From Clostridia bacterium (GTDB taxonomy: Bacteria; Bacillota; Clostridia; TANB77; CAG-508), in NCBI GenBank assembly GCA_017613275.1, contig JAGAED010000006.1, positions 88,841 to 152,840 on the forward strand: a DNA stretch of 64,000 nucleotides. The letters are read 5' to 3'. The notes under the pieces are model-generated. The model had not been told where the DNA came from. It was given only the letters and a program-made list of their open reading frames with translations, and did not search any database. The position numbers were made by a program, and so were the translations under genes. This document shows positions 24,284 to 32,495 of this stretch, in pieces; position 1 is the stretch's first letter; every line of letters begins with the position of its first letter.

Positions 24284-24318
24284 AACCTTGTTTTTTTGGA
24301 CACTCCCCAAAAGTTTGA
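24284..24318. repeat. Decayed chimeric GGACACTCCCC repeat
   Basis: AAAACCTTGTTTTTTT matches the left arm of the 23.39-kb element, and GGACACTCCCCAAAAGTTTG matches the complement of the neighbouring one. Together these repeats flank cwlD on both sides. Confidence 0.55.
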
Positions 24319-24361
24319 ATATTTTTTAATAAACTACTAATACTACTTAATGGTGGTATAT

Positions 24362-24616
24362 GTGAAGGTTTCTTTTATAAAATTTAAAGATGATAAGGAT
24401 AGATACAAGTTGGCTAAAATGGTTGGAATGGACGTTTTTGAATTGGACTCGCCAGAGGACATAGATAAGCAAATTGAGGAACTCCAAAGTCAAAATTATA
24501 ACACTATTTTTATTCCTAATTCATTGGCAAGTTTTTCAAATGACATTGTTAACAAATATAAGTATAGTGAAAATTTAAAAATTATTATTACACCATCATC
24601 AGAATATTATAAATAA
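24362..24616 (+). CDS. Hypothetical 84-residue protein
   Basis: Short alpha/beta-looking protein starting at GTG 24362 behind GGTGG (MKVSFIKFKDDKD). An ATG at 24350 overlaps that site. The C-terminal part (NTIFIPNSLASF, LKIIITPSSEYY) is loosely reminiscent of V-type ATPase F-subunit folds, but there are no ATPase genes nearby and I do not assign it. It is 5' of the spoIVF region. Confidence 0.55.
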   Translation: MKVSFIKFKDDKDRYKLAKMVGMDVFELDSPEDIDKQIEELQSQNYNTIFIPNSLASFSNDIVNKYKYSENLKIIITPSSEYYK

Positions 24617-24624
24617 CTATTAGA

Positions 24625-24733
24625 TTAAATATATATTCTTCCCGGGTCTCCCCATTCACACAGTTCTAACAGGCAAAGCCTGAAAGAACTGTGGAACGGT
24701 CCCCACTTGACCACTCACAGAATATATATTTAA
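24625..24733. ncRNA. Structured ~109-bp element, copy 1
   Basis: A 15-bp closing stem (24625-24639 / 24719-24733) encloses conserved single-stranded blocks CCCGGGTCTCCCCATTCACA and GGAACGGTCCCCACTTGACC and an inner hairpin CACAGTTCT / AGAACTGTG. A second copy at 30517-30628 keeps the blocks but has compensatory changes in both stems. It could be a structured RNA or a small non-autonomous mobile element; strand unknown. No family recognised. Confidence 0.55.
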
Positions 24734-24805
24734 CCATTTTTGTATATAAAAAATATTTCTGGAAATAATTTTAATAATAATTTTTTAATTATAGGAGTGG
24801 TAGGA

Positions 24806-25129
24806 ATGGATGTTAGTAGTATGAAAAATATAGTTGTTTTAAAAGATTTGCCTTCTAATATAATTGATGAGGCGATTGTTGTTTTGAAGAGTAATAAGAG
24901 GGTTAAGAATCTTGAAAAAATTGAAAATTGTAAGTTTTCTGGTTCTGAGAATGACAAGAAAAAAGATAATAAATATGTTTTAAAAGAAGCAGAAATGTTG
25001 GTTTCTGACTATATTGCCAAAATTGATGAGAATAAAAAGCAGGTAAAAAAAGTTAATGTTAAACGTTTAAAAACTATCGCGTTCATTTCTTCTACTATTG
25101 CTCTTTTAGAGTGCTTATTATTGATTTAA
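24806..25129 (+). CDS. Hypothetical 107-residue protein with C-terminal membrane segment
   Basis: ATG 24806 is chosen because AGGAGTGGTAGGA precedes it; the frame from 24740 has no ribosome site. The first ~90 residues are soluble, charged and partly helical (YVLKEAEMLVSDYIAKID), and the end is hydrophobic (TIAFISSTIALLECLLLI). Its position, 100 bases before spoIVFA, suggests a sporulation-related or envelope role, but this is not established. Confidence 0.55.
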   Translation: MDVSSMKNIVVLKDLPSNIIDEAIVVLKSNKRVKNLEKIENCKFSGSENDKKKDNKYVLKEAEMLVSDYIAKIDENKKQVKKVNVKRLKTIAFISSTIALLECLLLI

Positions 25130-25163
25130 AAAATAAAATGGTGAGAAGCACCATTTTATTTTT
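25130..25163 (+). terminator. Terminator before spoIVFA
   Basis: The stem AAAATAAAATGGTG / CACCATTTTATTTTTT with a short loop follows the hypothetical gene. Confidence 0.7.
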
Positions 25164-25227
25164 TTAAATCATAAAAACAAAGTCCAAGCATATAGTTTAA
25201 AAGGTGAAATAACGAAGGAGGAACTAT

Positions 25228-26145
25228 ATGGAAAGAACAATGTCGGTAGAAGAGAAAATCAGAAGGGCAGAAGAGATTTATGCTAGACGAAATAACTGCA
25301 ATTATGCTAATACTGCAAGGGTTAGAGTGAATGGCAAGGAGAAGAAAGACATAAAGGTTTTTAAAAAGCTTATTATTCAAATTATGATTTGTCTTTTTAT
25401 TTATGGCGTTTTTTATTTAGTAAAAAACAGCAATTACATATTTTCTGAGGACTTTGTGAATAAGGCGAAAGAGGTCCTTTCTTATGACACAAACTTTGGA
25501 GAGCTTTATAATAATGCTAAAAATGCAATAATTGGCTTTTTTAATAAAGAAGAACAAGCTGATAACACACAGGTAAATAATTCTGAACAGGGTAATGAAC
25601 AAGAAAACAAAAATCCAGCAGAAAGTGAAACAAAAACAGAAAATCAAGAAACTGAAAATACAAATACATCACAAGACGGAATTGGTGGAACAGCTGAAAC
25701 ACAAGAACCTGCACCTGTTCTTTCAGAAGAGGAACAACGAATTCAAACTATAAAAAACACAACATCTTTTATAAAACCTGTTGAAGGTCCGATTAGTTCA
25801 AAATTTGGTCTAAGAAATCCAACAACCAAAACAGTTCCTAAAAACCATACTGGAACTGATATTAAGGCTAATACTGGAACTAAAATAAAATCTGCAACAG
25901 ACGGAGAAGTTGTGCTTGCTTCTTCAGAAGGCGACTATGGCAATCATTTGAAAATTCAAATTGGGGAAGTAAGCGTGATATATGCGCATTGTAACAAACT
26001 ATATGTAAAGCAAGGAGATAAGGTTACACAAGGCCAAGAAATTGCAGAGGTAGGCTCAACAGGGAACTCTACTGGTCCACATCTTCACTTTGAAATTCGT
26101 TTAAATGAAACTGCAATTGATCCAGAAAAAATATTGCAATTATAA
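25228..26145 (+). CDS. spoIVFA: Membrane-anchored M23 (LytM) protein, SpoIVFA-like
   Basis: 305 residues: cytoplasmic basic N-terminus, one membrane helix (about 50-66), a low-complexity Glu/Asn/Thr linker (about 110-170) and a C-terminal LytM/M23 domain (HTGTDIKA, GDYGNHLKI, VIYAHCNKL, GPHLHFEIR). SpoIVFA proteins have this architecture and hold the SpoIVFB protease. The immediate downstream M50 gene supports that identification over a generic SpoIIQ-like or endopeptidase role. The His/Asp motifs look largely intact, so enzymatic activity cannot be excluded. GAAGGAGG precedes ATG 25228. Confidence 0.75.
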   Translation: MERTMSVEEKIRRAEEIYARRNNCNYANTARVRVNGKEKKDIKVFKKLIIQIMICLFIYGVFYLVKNSNYIFSEDFVNKAKEVLSYDTNFGELYNNAKNAIIGFFNKEEQADNTQVNNSEQGNEQENKNPAESETKTENQETENTNTSQDGIGGTAETQEPAPVLSEEEQRIQTIKNTTSFIKPVEGPISSKFGLRNPTTKTVPKNHTGTDIKANTGTKIKSATDGEVVLASSEGDYGNHLKIQIGEVSVIYAHCNKLYVKQGDKVTQGQEIAEVGSTGNSTGPHLHFEIRLNETAIDPEKILQL

Positions 26146-26156
26146 AGGAGGCTCTG

Positions 26157-26796
26157 ATGAGATTTCGAATTGATTTAAAAATATTTGCTTTTATAATCAT
26201 TTTTATAATAACACGACAAATCGAAATATATTCTGTGATGATGGCATTTGCAATAATCCACGAACTTTCACACATGGCAGTTGGAATAATTCTGGGATTT
26301 AAGCCGGAAAAAATAGAACTAAATCCACTTGGACTTTCACTTGCATTTAGGCCCAATTGGGATGATTTTAATTTAAAAATAAAAAAAGCGAATGCCTTGG
26401 AAATAAAGAAAATAATAGTTGCATTAGCAGGACCAATTGCAAATCTAGCAATCGCAATTTTGGTGGGACTTTTTGCCACGCCAAGTATAATGGTAAGCAC
26501 AATTTTTTATGCGAATTTATTAATAGCAATCTTTAATTTATTACCAATCTATCCTTTAGATGGACGGGAGAGTCTTACAAGGAATTTTACATATAATTTT
26601 CGGAAAGTGGAAAGCTAAAAAACTTATAAATGACATATCTTATGCAGTTGTTGTAATTTTGACAGCAATTTCTAGCATAGCAGTTTTTTATTACAAAAAT
26701 TTCGCGATAGTAGCTATAATTGCATACTTGTGGGCGATTTTCCTAAAAGCTGATGCAATTTATAAAAATTCCCTTGCAAATATTATAAAAAAATAG
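26157..26796 (+). CDS. spoIVFB: SpoIVFB-like M50 intramembrane metalloprotease, +1 frameshift at CGG
   Basis: Polytopic zinc protease; SpoIVFB processes pro-sigma-K in the mother cell. ATG 26157 follows AAAGGAGG. HExxH is present as IHELSH near residue 38. At the second zinc motif the frame reads NLLPIYPLDG and then CGG (26565-26567), after which the zero frame drifts to unrelated sequence (stop near 26618). Skipping the C gives GGG and restores PLDGGRVLQGILHIIFGKWK and three further hydrophobic segments, stop at 26796. The restored length is ~212 residues with all catalytic residues. Read conventionally it is two fragments. Confidence 0.82.
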
Positions 26797-26838
26797 TAAA
26801 CTAATAATAACTAATGAGATACTAAGGAGGAAATAGAA

Positions 26839-28680
26839 ATGCAAGGTTTTATAAAAAATGAACGAGGTGTATCGCTTATATCCCTAGCAACTGCGATAAT
26901 CATACTTGGAATAATTATAAGCATGTTGCTGTACAATGTTAAAGACACAAAAGATACAGAACGCGTGTCAAATTTGTATATAGATATAGAAGGAATAACT
27001 GATAGAGTTTCTAATTATTACTCAAGGTATGGAGCTTTGCCAGTTCTTAGAAATATAGATTTAAGTTCAGATTCCACAATAAATGAATGGATTTCAGAAC
27101 TTCAAAGTGAAAATAATGAAGGACCGCTTGGTGCAAATGACACAGGCAATTTTTATGTTATAGACATGAATGCTCTAGAGAATTTGTCATTAAATTATGG
27201 TAGTGGTTTTAATAGAGAATCCTTGCCAGACGATAAAGATGTATATGTTATAAATGAAAATAGCCACAATATTTTTTACTTACATGGGATAAAAGTTACA
27301 AATAATGGCGTTGTAAAAATATATTATACAAACCAAAAAAAGGATGTAGAAAAAGTTAGTATTCAATATGTTGACGAAATAAAAATTCCAGATGGATTTG
27401 TTTTTAAAAGTGGAGATACTAGAAATAATTTGAAAATTGAAAAAATTGTAACAGGTGGTACAAATATTGAATATACATGGGCAAATACAGGTGACAATGT
27501 TTACCAAATGACTAAAAAGACTGTAAATGACGCGACTGAATATCATTTGATTTTTGGAAATACAATGGATTCTAAAATAATATTTGACACAACAAATGGT
27601 CAAAATGCAGATGACTTAATTGCCAGTGCGAAAGAGTTTGGAGGATTTTATTATACACCTGGTACGGCAGAAAATACAGTTAATGTATATTATTTCTCAG
27701 TTTCAGAAGATGACAACTGGGGAATGCCTTATGGAAAAGAGGGCGTTTATATAGATAAAAATGGCGACAGAGCATACATTCCACAAGGATTTAGAATAAG
27801 TAAATTATCAAGCCTAAATACAATTAATAAAGGCTTAGTAATAAAGAAATATGTTACAGATGCACAAATCCAAGCAGGAGATACAGGTGACGAATATGTT
27901 TGGATCGATGTTCCTGACAATGTTTTAGCAAATGCAAGAACACTAGAAGAAATTGAAAATGCATTGAAAGAGTATACAAAAGACTATAGAGCAGAAGGAT
28001 ATGAAGATACCTATTTGGATGGGTTAGTTATGACAAATGATGAAACCAAAAATAACAAAGTTGTTTATAATGAATTAAAAAACAAAATGCTTCAAAGTAT
28101 AAAACAAAATGGCGGATTTTATATTGGGAGATATGAGGCAGGGAAAGATGATAATAATAATCTAGTATGCCAAAAAGAAAAAAAAACATACAACTTTATT
28201 ACAGTTGGTAAAGCACAGGATTTAGCAGATAATGGAACAAATGAAAACTATACTACTAGTTTGATGTTTGGTATTCAATGGGATTTAATCTGTAAATTTA
28301 TAGAAGAAACTGGTGCCAAAAGTTATTCTGAAATAGCTGTGAACAGTATAGAGTGGGGAAATTATACAAGTTCAAGTATTGATTATGTATATGATAATAC
28401 TAATTATAATAAACCAGCAGAAACACAAAAACTTTTAAAAACCGGTTCGTCTATTCAGACCAAGGTGCTAAATATATTTGATTTAGCGGGAAATCAAATA
28501 GAATTTACTCTTGAAAAAGCTGAAAACAATAGATGTGTTTTAAGAGGAGGAGGATATCAAAGCCAGAACAGTAGTTTGATATCATATACAAAATTGGGAC
28601 TAGAAGCTAAATACTCAGACTGTGGTTTCCGTGTAACCCTATTCAAAACCCCACCAGAAACAGCAACATCAAGTAACTAA
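26839..28680 (+). CDS. Pilin-like surface protein with C-terminal SUMF1-like domain
   Basis: 613 residues. The N-terminus resembles a type IV prepilin/pseudopilin (NERGVSLISLATAIIILGII): charged leader, a glycine cleavage point and one hydrophobic helix. The middle (about 100-400) is extracellular beta-rich sequence of unknown fold. The C-terminal 200 residues resemble the formylglycine-generating-enzyme/SUMF1 fold (FYIGRYEAG, NIFDLAGNQIEFTLE, VLRGGGYQS, DCGFRVTL). Catalytic cysteines of true FGE are not evident, so it is more likely a binding module. AAGGAGG precedes ATG 26839. It stands alone with its own terminator. Confidence 0.65.
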   Translation: MQGFIKNERGVSLISLATAIIILGIIISMLLYNVKDTKDTERVSNLYIDIEGITDRVSNYYSRYGALPVLRNIDLSSDSTINEWISELQSENNEGPLGANDTGNFYVIDMNALENLSLNYGSGFNRESLPDDKDVYVINENSHNIFYLHGIKVTNNGVVKIYYTNQKKDVEKVSIQYVDEIKIPDGFVFKSGDTRNNLKIEKIVTGGTNIEYTWANTGDNVYQMTKKTVNDATEYHLIFGNTMDSKIIFDTTNGQNADDLIASAKEFGGFYYTPGTAENTVNVYYFSVSEDDNWGMPYGKEGVYIDKNGDRAYIPQGFRISKLSSLNTINKGLVIKKYVTDAQIQAGDTGDEYVWIDVPDNVLANARTLEEIENALKEYTKDYRAEGYEDTYLDGLVMTNDETKNNKVVYNELKNKMLQSIKQNGGFYIGRYEAGKDDNNNLVCQKEKKTYNFITVGKAQDLADNGTNENYTTSLMFGIQWDLICKFIEETGAKSYSEIAVNSIEWGNYTSSSIDYVYDNTNYNKPAETQKLLKTGSSIQTKVLNIFDLAGNQIEFTLEKAENNRCVLRGGGYQSQNSSLISYTKLGLEAKYSDCGFRVTLFKTPPETATSSN

Positions 28681-28683
28681 ATA

Positions 28684-28727
28684 AAAAATGCTACCCAAGG
28701 CCAAAAGCCTAAAGGGTAGTTTTTTTA
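28684..28727 (+). terminator. Terminator of the SUMF1-like gene
   Basis: CTACCC / GGGTAG with an inner AGGC.AAAA.GCCT stem and a T run directly after the stop. Confidence 0.75.
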
Positions 28728-28747
28728 TTTACAAAGATTACCAGATA

Positions 28748-28802
28748 TGTCGAAAAATGTCGATGAAATTATGTTGACAAAATGGAAGAACCATAATATA
28801 GT
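28748..28802 (+). promoter_or_regulatory. Promoter with two tandem TGTCGA (0A-box-like) sites
   Basis: TGTCGAA (28748) and TGTCGAT (28758) lie exactly 10 bases apart, just upstream of TTGACA (28774-28779), a 17-base spacer and TATAGT (28797-28802). TGTCGAA is the Spo0A-box core. Spo0A control of the DUF4160/DUF2442 pair is inferred. A similar arrangement occurs at 13297-13342. Confidence 0.5.
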
Positions 28803-28938
28803 ATATCCAGATTATAATCAAAATAAGTTTAAACTTATAATTTATTCAATTATTTTATTAAATTTCTGGTATTTCAACCAAAAATTTCAAAAAATGCTTT
28901 TAATATTTTTAAAATATGTTATAATAGGAGGTGAATTA

Positions 28939-29208
28939 ATGCCAATAATTTCACAATTTTATGGTATTATTATTAGGATTTATTTTAATGATAAAGAAAA
29001 ACATCATTTAGCACATATTCATGTTCAATATAATGAATATGATGCTACATATGCTATAAATGATTGTAATGTATTGGAAGGTGAATTACCATCTAAACAA
29101 CATAAATTAGTAGTTGCGTGGATGGAAATACATAAAGAGGAATTACAAGCATTATGGGAAGTTTCTCAAAAAGAAGGTGAAATATTTAAAATAGATCCTT
29201 TAAAATAG
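28939..29208 (+). CDS. DUF4160-family protein
   Basis: 89-residue protein (MPIISQFYGIIIRIYFNDKE, then HLAHIHVQYNEYDATYAI) typical of DUF4160. ATG 28939 follows ATAGGAGGTG; the longer open frame upstream is not coding. It is paired with DUF2442 11 bases downstream. Such pairs are widespread and have been proposed as toxin-antitoxin-like cassettes, but no activity can be deduced from the sequence. The ~200-base leader after the promoter is unusually long. Confidence 0.82.
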   Translation: MPIISQFYGIIIRIYFNDKEKHHLAHIHVQYNEYDATYAINDCNVLEGELPSKQHKLVVAWMEIHKEELQALWEVSQKEGEIFKIDPLK

Positions 29209-29219
29209 GAGGATTAAAT

Positions 29220-29462
29220 ATGATACCACCAAGAATTAAGGATATAAAGGTTTTAGATAATTATAATATAGAAATATATTATATAAATGGAGAAAAAAGA
29301 ATATATAATATGGAAAAAAACTTAGAGTTTAAATTTTATAATAATTTAAAGAATATTAGCTATTTTAAATTAGCGAAATCTGCAGAAACAACAATAGAAT
29401 GGCCTCAAGGAGAGGATATTGATCCAAATGAATTATATGAAAATAGTATAGTTATTGATTAA
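29220..29462 (+). CDS. DUF2442-family protein
   Basis: 80 residues with the DUF2442 pattern (PRIKDIKVLDNYNIEIYYIN, and TIEWPQGEDIDPNELY near the C-terminus). TAGGAGG precedes ATG 29220. It is co-transcribed with the DUF4160 gene and is probably its interacting partner. No catalytic residues are apparent. Confidence 0.82.
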   Translation: MIPPRIKDIKVLDNYNIEIYYINGEKRIYNMEKNLEFKFYNNLKNISYFKLAKSAETTIEWPQGEDIDPNELYENSIVID

Positions 29463-29473
29463 GCGATAATAAT

Positions 29474-29504
29474 AAAAAATTGCGTGTTATACACGCAATT
29501 TTTT
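29474..29504. terminator. Bidirectional terminator
   Basis: AAAAATTGCGTG / CACGCAATTTTTTT between convergent genes. The last codons of the HD-GYP gene lie in its right arm. Confidence 0.75.
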
Positions 29505-30449
29505 TATTATCTTCATTTCATTATAAAGAGTATCAATCTGAGTTTTTTTGGTTGAATATGCTTCTTTATATTCAGCCAAAATTTGTTTATAGTTTTCGAT
29601 AGTTTCACCATTCCTTAAATAAAGCTTCATTCCCTCTAAAAAGTAGTTTTGTTTCTTTTCAGTAGTTGCTTTCTCACGTTTAACATCATATTTTTCTACT
29701 TTATTTAATCTTGTGATTTCGGCTTTTAAATCATCAACATAAGATTGCCTGCATGAAATTTCATAGCCAATATCATCGATAACTACTTTGAATAGAACTC
29801 TTAGTATTACAGGATTAATTTTTCCCATTTTTGCTAATTCTTGCATTTCAGTAAGTGCAACAGATTTTTCTTCTTCCTTATATCTAGATTTTGCATTTGG
29901 TTGAGAGTTTTCTATAAGAATTTTTAATGTGTCTGATATTCCAATGTGAGTTTTATATTGACGTTTGCTTACTATTGCATCATATTCGTCAGCAATTGTA
30001 ACAATTTGAATTTCATAAGGGATTTCCTTTTTGGTTAAACCTTGTGGATATCCAGAACCATTTAATGCTTCATGATGTGATAGGGCAAAGTTAGCGTATG
30101 GCCTTAGTTTGGGGTCTTTATTAAGCATATTAAATCCAATAGTTGTATGTGTTTTCATTGTTTGATATTCTTCATCTGTTAGTTTTCCAGGTTTTTGCAA
30201 TATTTCGGCTGGAATATATAGTTTTCCAACATCATGTAGGTAGGCTCCTATTGTACAATATTCTGTAAAACCTTTTTTACAGTGTAGATATTCACATAAT
30301 CTACAAGTTACACTTGCAACATTTTCACAATGCTTTCTTGTGAAGACATCCAATGTGTCCAACATATTTAATTGGTATCTCATTCTTTCGTCTAAATTAT
30401 ATGATTTTAAACTTGTTTTGTCATAAAAATCGAATACTTCATTTTTCAT
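29487..30449 (-). CDS. HD-GYP domain protein (probable cyclic-di-GMP phosphodiesterase or related)
   Basis: 320 residues. An HD-GYP domain lies at about 25-205: HCENVASVT, GAYLHDVGK with the HD pair, THTTIGFNML, SHHEALNGSGYPQGL and IVTIADEYDAI. This set is typical of HD-GYP hydrolases acting on cyclic dinucleotides, and a diguanylate target is inferred. No receiver or membrane domain is attached; the C-terminal third is helical and charged. ATG 30449 is preferred over ATG 30455 because AAGGAG is too close to the latter. The structured 112-bp element lies 70 bases upstream. Confidence 0.82.
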   Translation of the reverse strand: MKNEVFDFYDKTSLKSYNLDERMRYQLNMLDTLDVFTRKHCENVASVTCRLCEYLHCKKGFTEYCTIGAYLHDVGKLYIPAEILQKPGKLTDEEYQTMKTHTTIGFNMLNKDPKLRPYANFALSHHEALNGSGYPQGLTKKEIPYEIQIVTIADEYDAIVSKRQYKTHIGISDTLKILIENSQPNAKSRYKEEEKSVALTEMQELAKMGKINPVILRVLFKVVIDDIGYEISCRQSYVDDLKAEITRLNKVEKYDVKREKATTEKKQNYFLEGMKLYLRNGETIENYKQILAEYKEAYSTKKTQIDTLYNEMKIIKKLRV

Positions 30450-30516
30450 TTGCATTTCTCCTTGTCTTTTTCTATTATTATAATAACATTATATATTTTT
30501 TTTTGCAAGATTTTTT

Positions 30517-30628
30517 AGCTAACTATATATTCTTCCCGGGTCTCCCCATTCACATAGTTCTAAGAGATAAATCTCTAAGAACTATGGAACGGCCCCCACT
30601 TGACCACTCACAGAATATATAGTTAGCT
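30517..30628. ncRNA. Structured ~112-bp element, copy 2
   Basis: A 17-bp closing stem (30517-30533 / 30612-30628) and an inner hairpin CATAGTTCT / AGAACTATG. Relative to copy 1, the inner pair changes C-G to T-A on both sides, and the apical CAGGC/GCCTG becomes GAGAT/ATCTC, while the unpaired blocks stay nearly identical. That pattern is expected of conserved secondary structure. Located between HD-GYP and aspS. Confidence 0.55.
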
Positions 30629-30724
30629 TATTACAAATTTACTATAATTTGCTTAAATCAATTGAATTATTGCAAAAAATGTGGTATTATATACAAAGTT
30701 AAAAATGAAGAAGGGAAGATGACA

Positions 30725-32470
30725 ATGTATAGAACAAAAACATGCGGAGAATTAAATATAAAAAATGTTGGAGAAGAGGTTGAACTATCTGGGTGGATTC
30801 AAAAAATTAGAAACCTAGGTGGAATGATTTTTATAGATTTAAGAGACGAATTTGGTATTACTCAAATTGTTATAAATGATGAAAAAATGCAAGAGATTGC
30901 AAAAGACTATAATACCGAAAGTTGTATCCACATAAAAGGAAAAATTGTGGAAAGAAGTAATAAAAATCTTAAAATTCCAACAGGAGAAATTGAAGTAGTA
31001 GCAAGTGAAATAGAAGTTTTAGGAAAATGTAAAACTGTGCTTCCTTTTGAAATAAACACAGACCAAGAGGTTAGAGAGGATTTAAGATTAGAGTATAGAT
31101 TTTTAGATTTAAGAAACGAAAAGTTGCACAATAATATTTTACTTCGTTCTAAAATCTTAAAAACATTAAGAGATAAAATGGACGAATTAGGTTTTACAGA
31201 AATTCAAACTCCAATTTTAGCTAATTCATCTCCAGAAGGTGCAAGAGATTACTTGGTTCCAAGTAGATTGAATCCTGGTGAGTTTTATGCTCTTCCACAA
31301 GCACCACAACAATTCAAACAATTATTGATGGTAAGTGGATTTAATAAGTATTTCCAAATTGCTCCATGTTTTAGAGATGAAGATCCAAGAGCTGATAGAG
31401 CTCCAGGCGAATTCTATCAATTAGACTTTGAAATGAGTTTTGCAACACAAGAAGATGTATTCAAAGTTATTGAAAGTGTTGTGCCATATACATTTGAAAA
31501 ATTCACAAATTATAATGTTGATAAAGGACCATTTGTAAGAATACCATACAGAGAAGCCATGGAAAAATACGGAATTGATAAACCAGATTTAAGAAATCCA
31601 CTTATAATACAAGATGTTACAAAATGCTTCGAAGGTTCTGATTTTAAAGCATTTGAAGGTAAAACAATTAAAGCAATTGTTGTTCCAAATGGGGCAGAAC
31701 AAGGTAGAAAATTCTTTGATAAAATGGGTGAATATGCTGTAACTGACGAAGTTGGAGCAAAAGGACTAGCTTGGGTTAAATTTGAACAAGATGGAACAGT
31801 TGCAGGTGGAATTGCTAAATTCATTACAGAAGAAATTAAGGCAAAACTTGAAAGCGATTTCGGCGCAGAAAAGAATTGTGCTATATTCTTTATTGCAGAT
31901 GAATTTGCTAAAGCTCAAAAAATAGCAGGTTTAGTAAGAATTGAGCTTGGTAAAAGATTAGATTTACTAGAAAAAGATGTATTCAGATTCTGCTTCATAG
32001 TAGATTTCCCAATGTATGAATTATCTGACGAAGGAACAATCGACTTTAACCACAATCCATTCTCAATGCCACAAGGCGGAATGGAAGCTTTAGAAACACA
32101 AAATCCATTAGATATAGTTGCATACCAATTTGACTTAGTATGTAATGGTTATGAAATGGCATCTGGTGCAGTTAGAAACCACGACCCAGAGATAATGGTA
32201 AAAGCATTTGAAATTGCAGGTTATAATGAAGATGATGTAAAAAATAGATTTGGGGCATTATATAATGCATTCCAATATGGAACACCACCACATGCTGGTG
32301 CTGCACCTGGAATCGATAGAATGGTAATGCTTATAGCTGAATCTACAAACATTAGAGAAGTAATAGCATTCCCTAAAAACAAGAAAGCAAGAGACTTGCT
32401 TATGAGAGCACCTTCTAAAGTAACAGAAGAACAATTAAAAGATGTTCATATATGTTTAAGAAATGATTAA
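30725..32470 (+). CDS. aspS: Aspartyl-tRNA synthetase
   Basis: Class IIb synthetase, 581 residues, bacterial type. It has an N-terminal OB-fold anticodon domain (YRTKTCGELNIKNVGEEVEL), class II motif 2 (FRDEDPRADRAPGEFYQLD), a GAD insertion domain and motif 3 (GAAPGIDRMVMLI). ATG 30725 is chosen because GAAGGGA is correctly placed and the sequence then aligns with the usual MYRT start. The longer frame from 30662 runs through the leader. Discriminating or not (Asp only versus Asp/Asn) cannot be decided from sequence alone. Confidence 0.95.
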   Translation: MYRTKTCGELNIKNVGEEVELSGWIQKIRNLGGMIFIDLRDEFGITQIVINDEKMQEIAKDYNTESCIHIKGKIVERSNKNLKIPTGEIEVVASEIEVLGKCKTVLPFEINTDQEVREDLRLEYRFLDLRNEKLHNNILLRSKILKTLRDKMDELGFTEIQTPILANSSPEGARDYLVPSRLNPGEFYALPQAPQQFKQLLMVSGFNKYFQIAPCFRDEDPRADRAPGEFYQLDFEMSFATQEDVFKVIESVVPYTFEKFTNYNVDKGPFVRIPYREAMEKYGIDKPDLRNPLIIQDVTKCFEGSDFKAFEGKTIKAIVVPNGAEQGRKFFDKMGEYAVTDEVGAKGLAWVKFEQDGTVAGGIAKFITEEIKAKLESDFGAEKNCAIFFIADEFAKAQKIAGLVRIELGKRLDLLEKDVFRFCFIVDFPMYELSDEGTIDFNHNPFSMPQGGMEALETQNPLDIVAYQFDLVCNGYEMASGAVRNHDPEIMVKAFEIAGYNEDDVKNRFGALYNAFQYGTPPHAGAAPGIDRMVMLIAESTNIREVIAFPKNKKARDLLMRAPSKVTEEQLKDVHICLRND

Positions 32471-32495
32471 AAAAGTTGCCTTAGGCAACTTTTTT
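32469..32495. terminator. Bidirectional terminator aspS/GT51
   Basis: AAAAAAGTTGCC / GGCAACTTTTTT, a perfect short hairpin between convergent genes. It touches the minus-strand stop codon. Confidence 0.85.
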
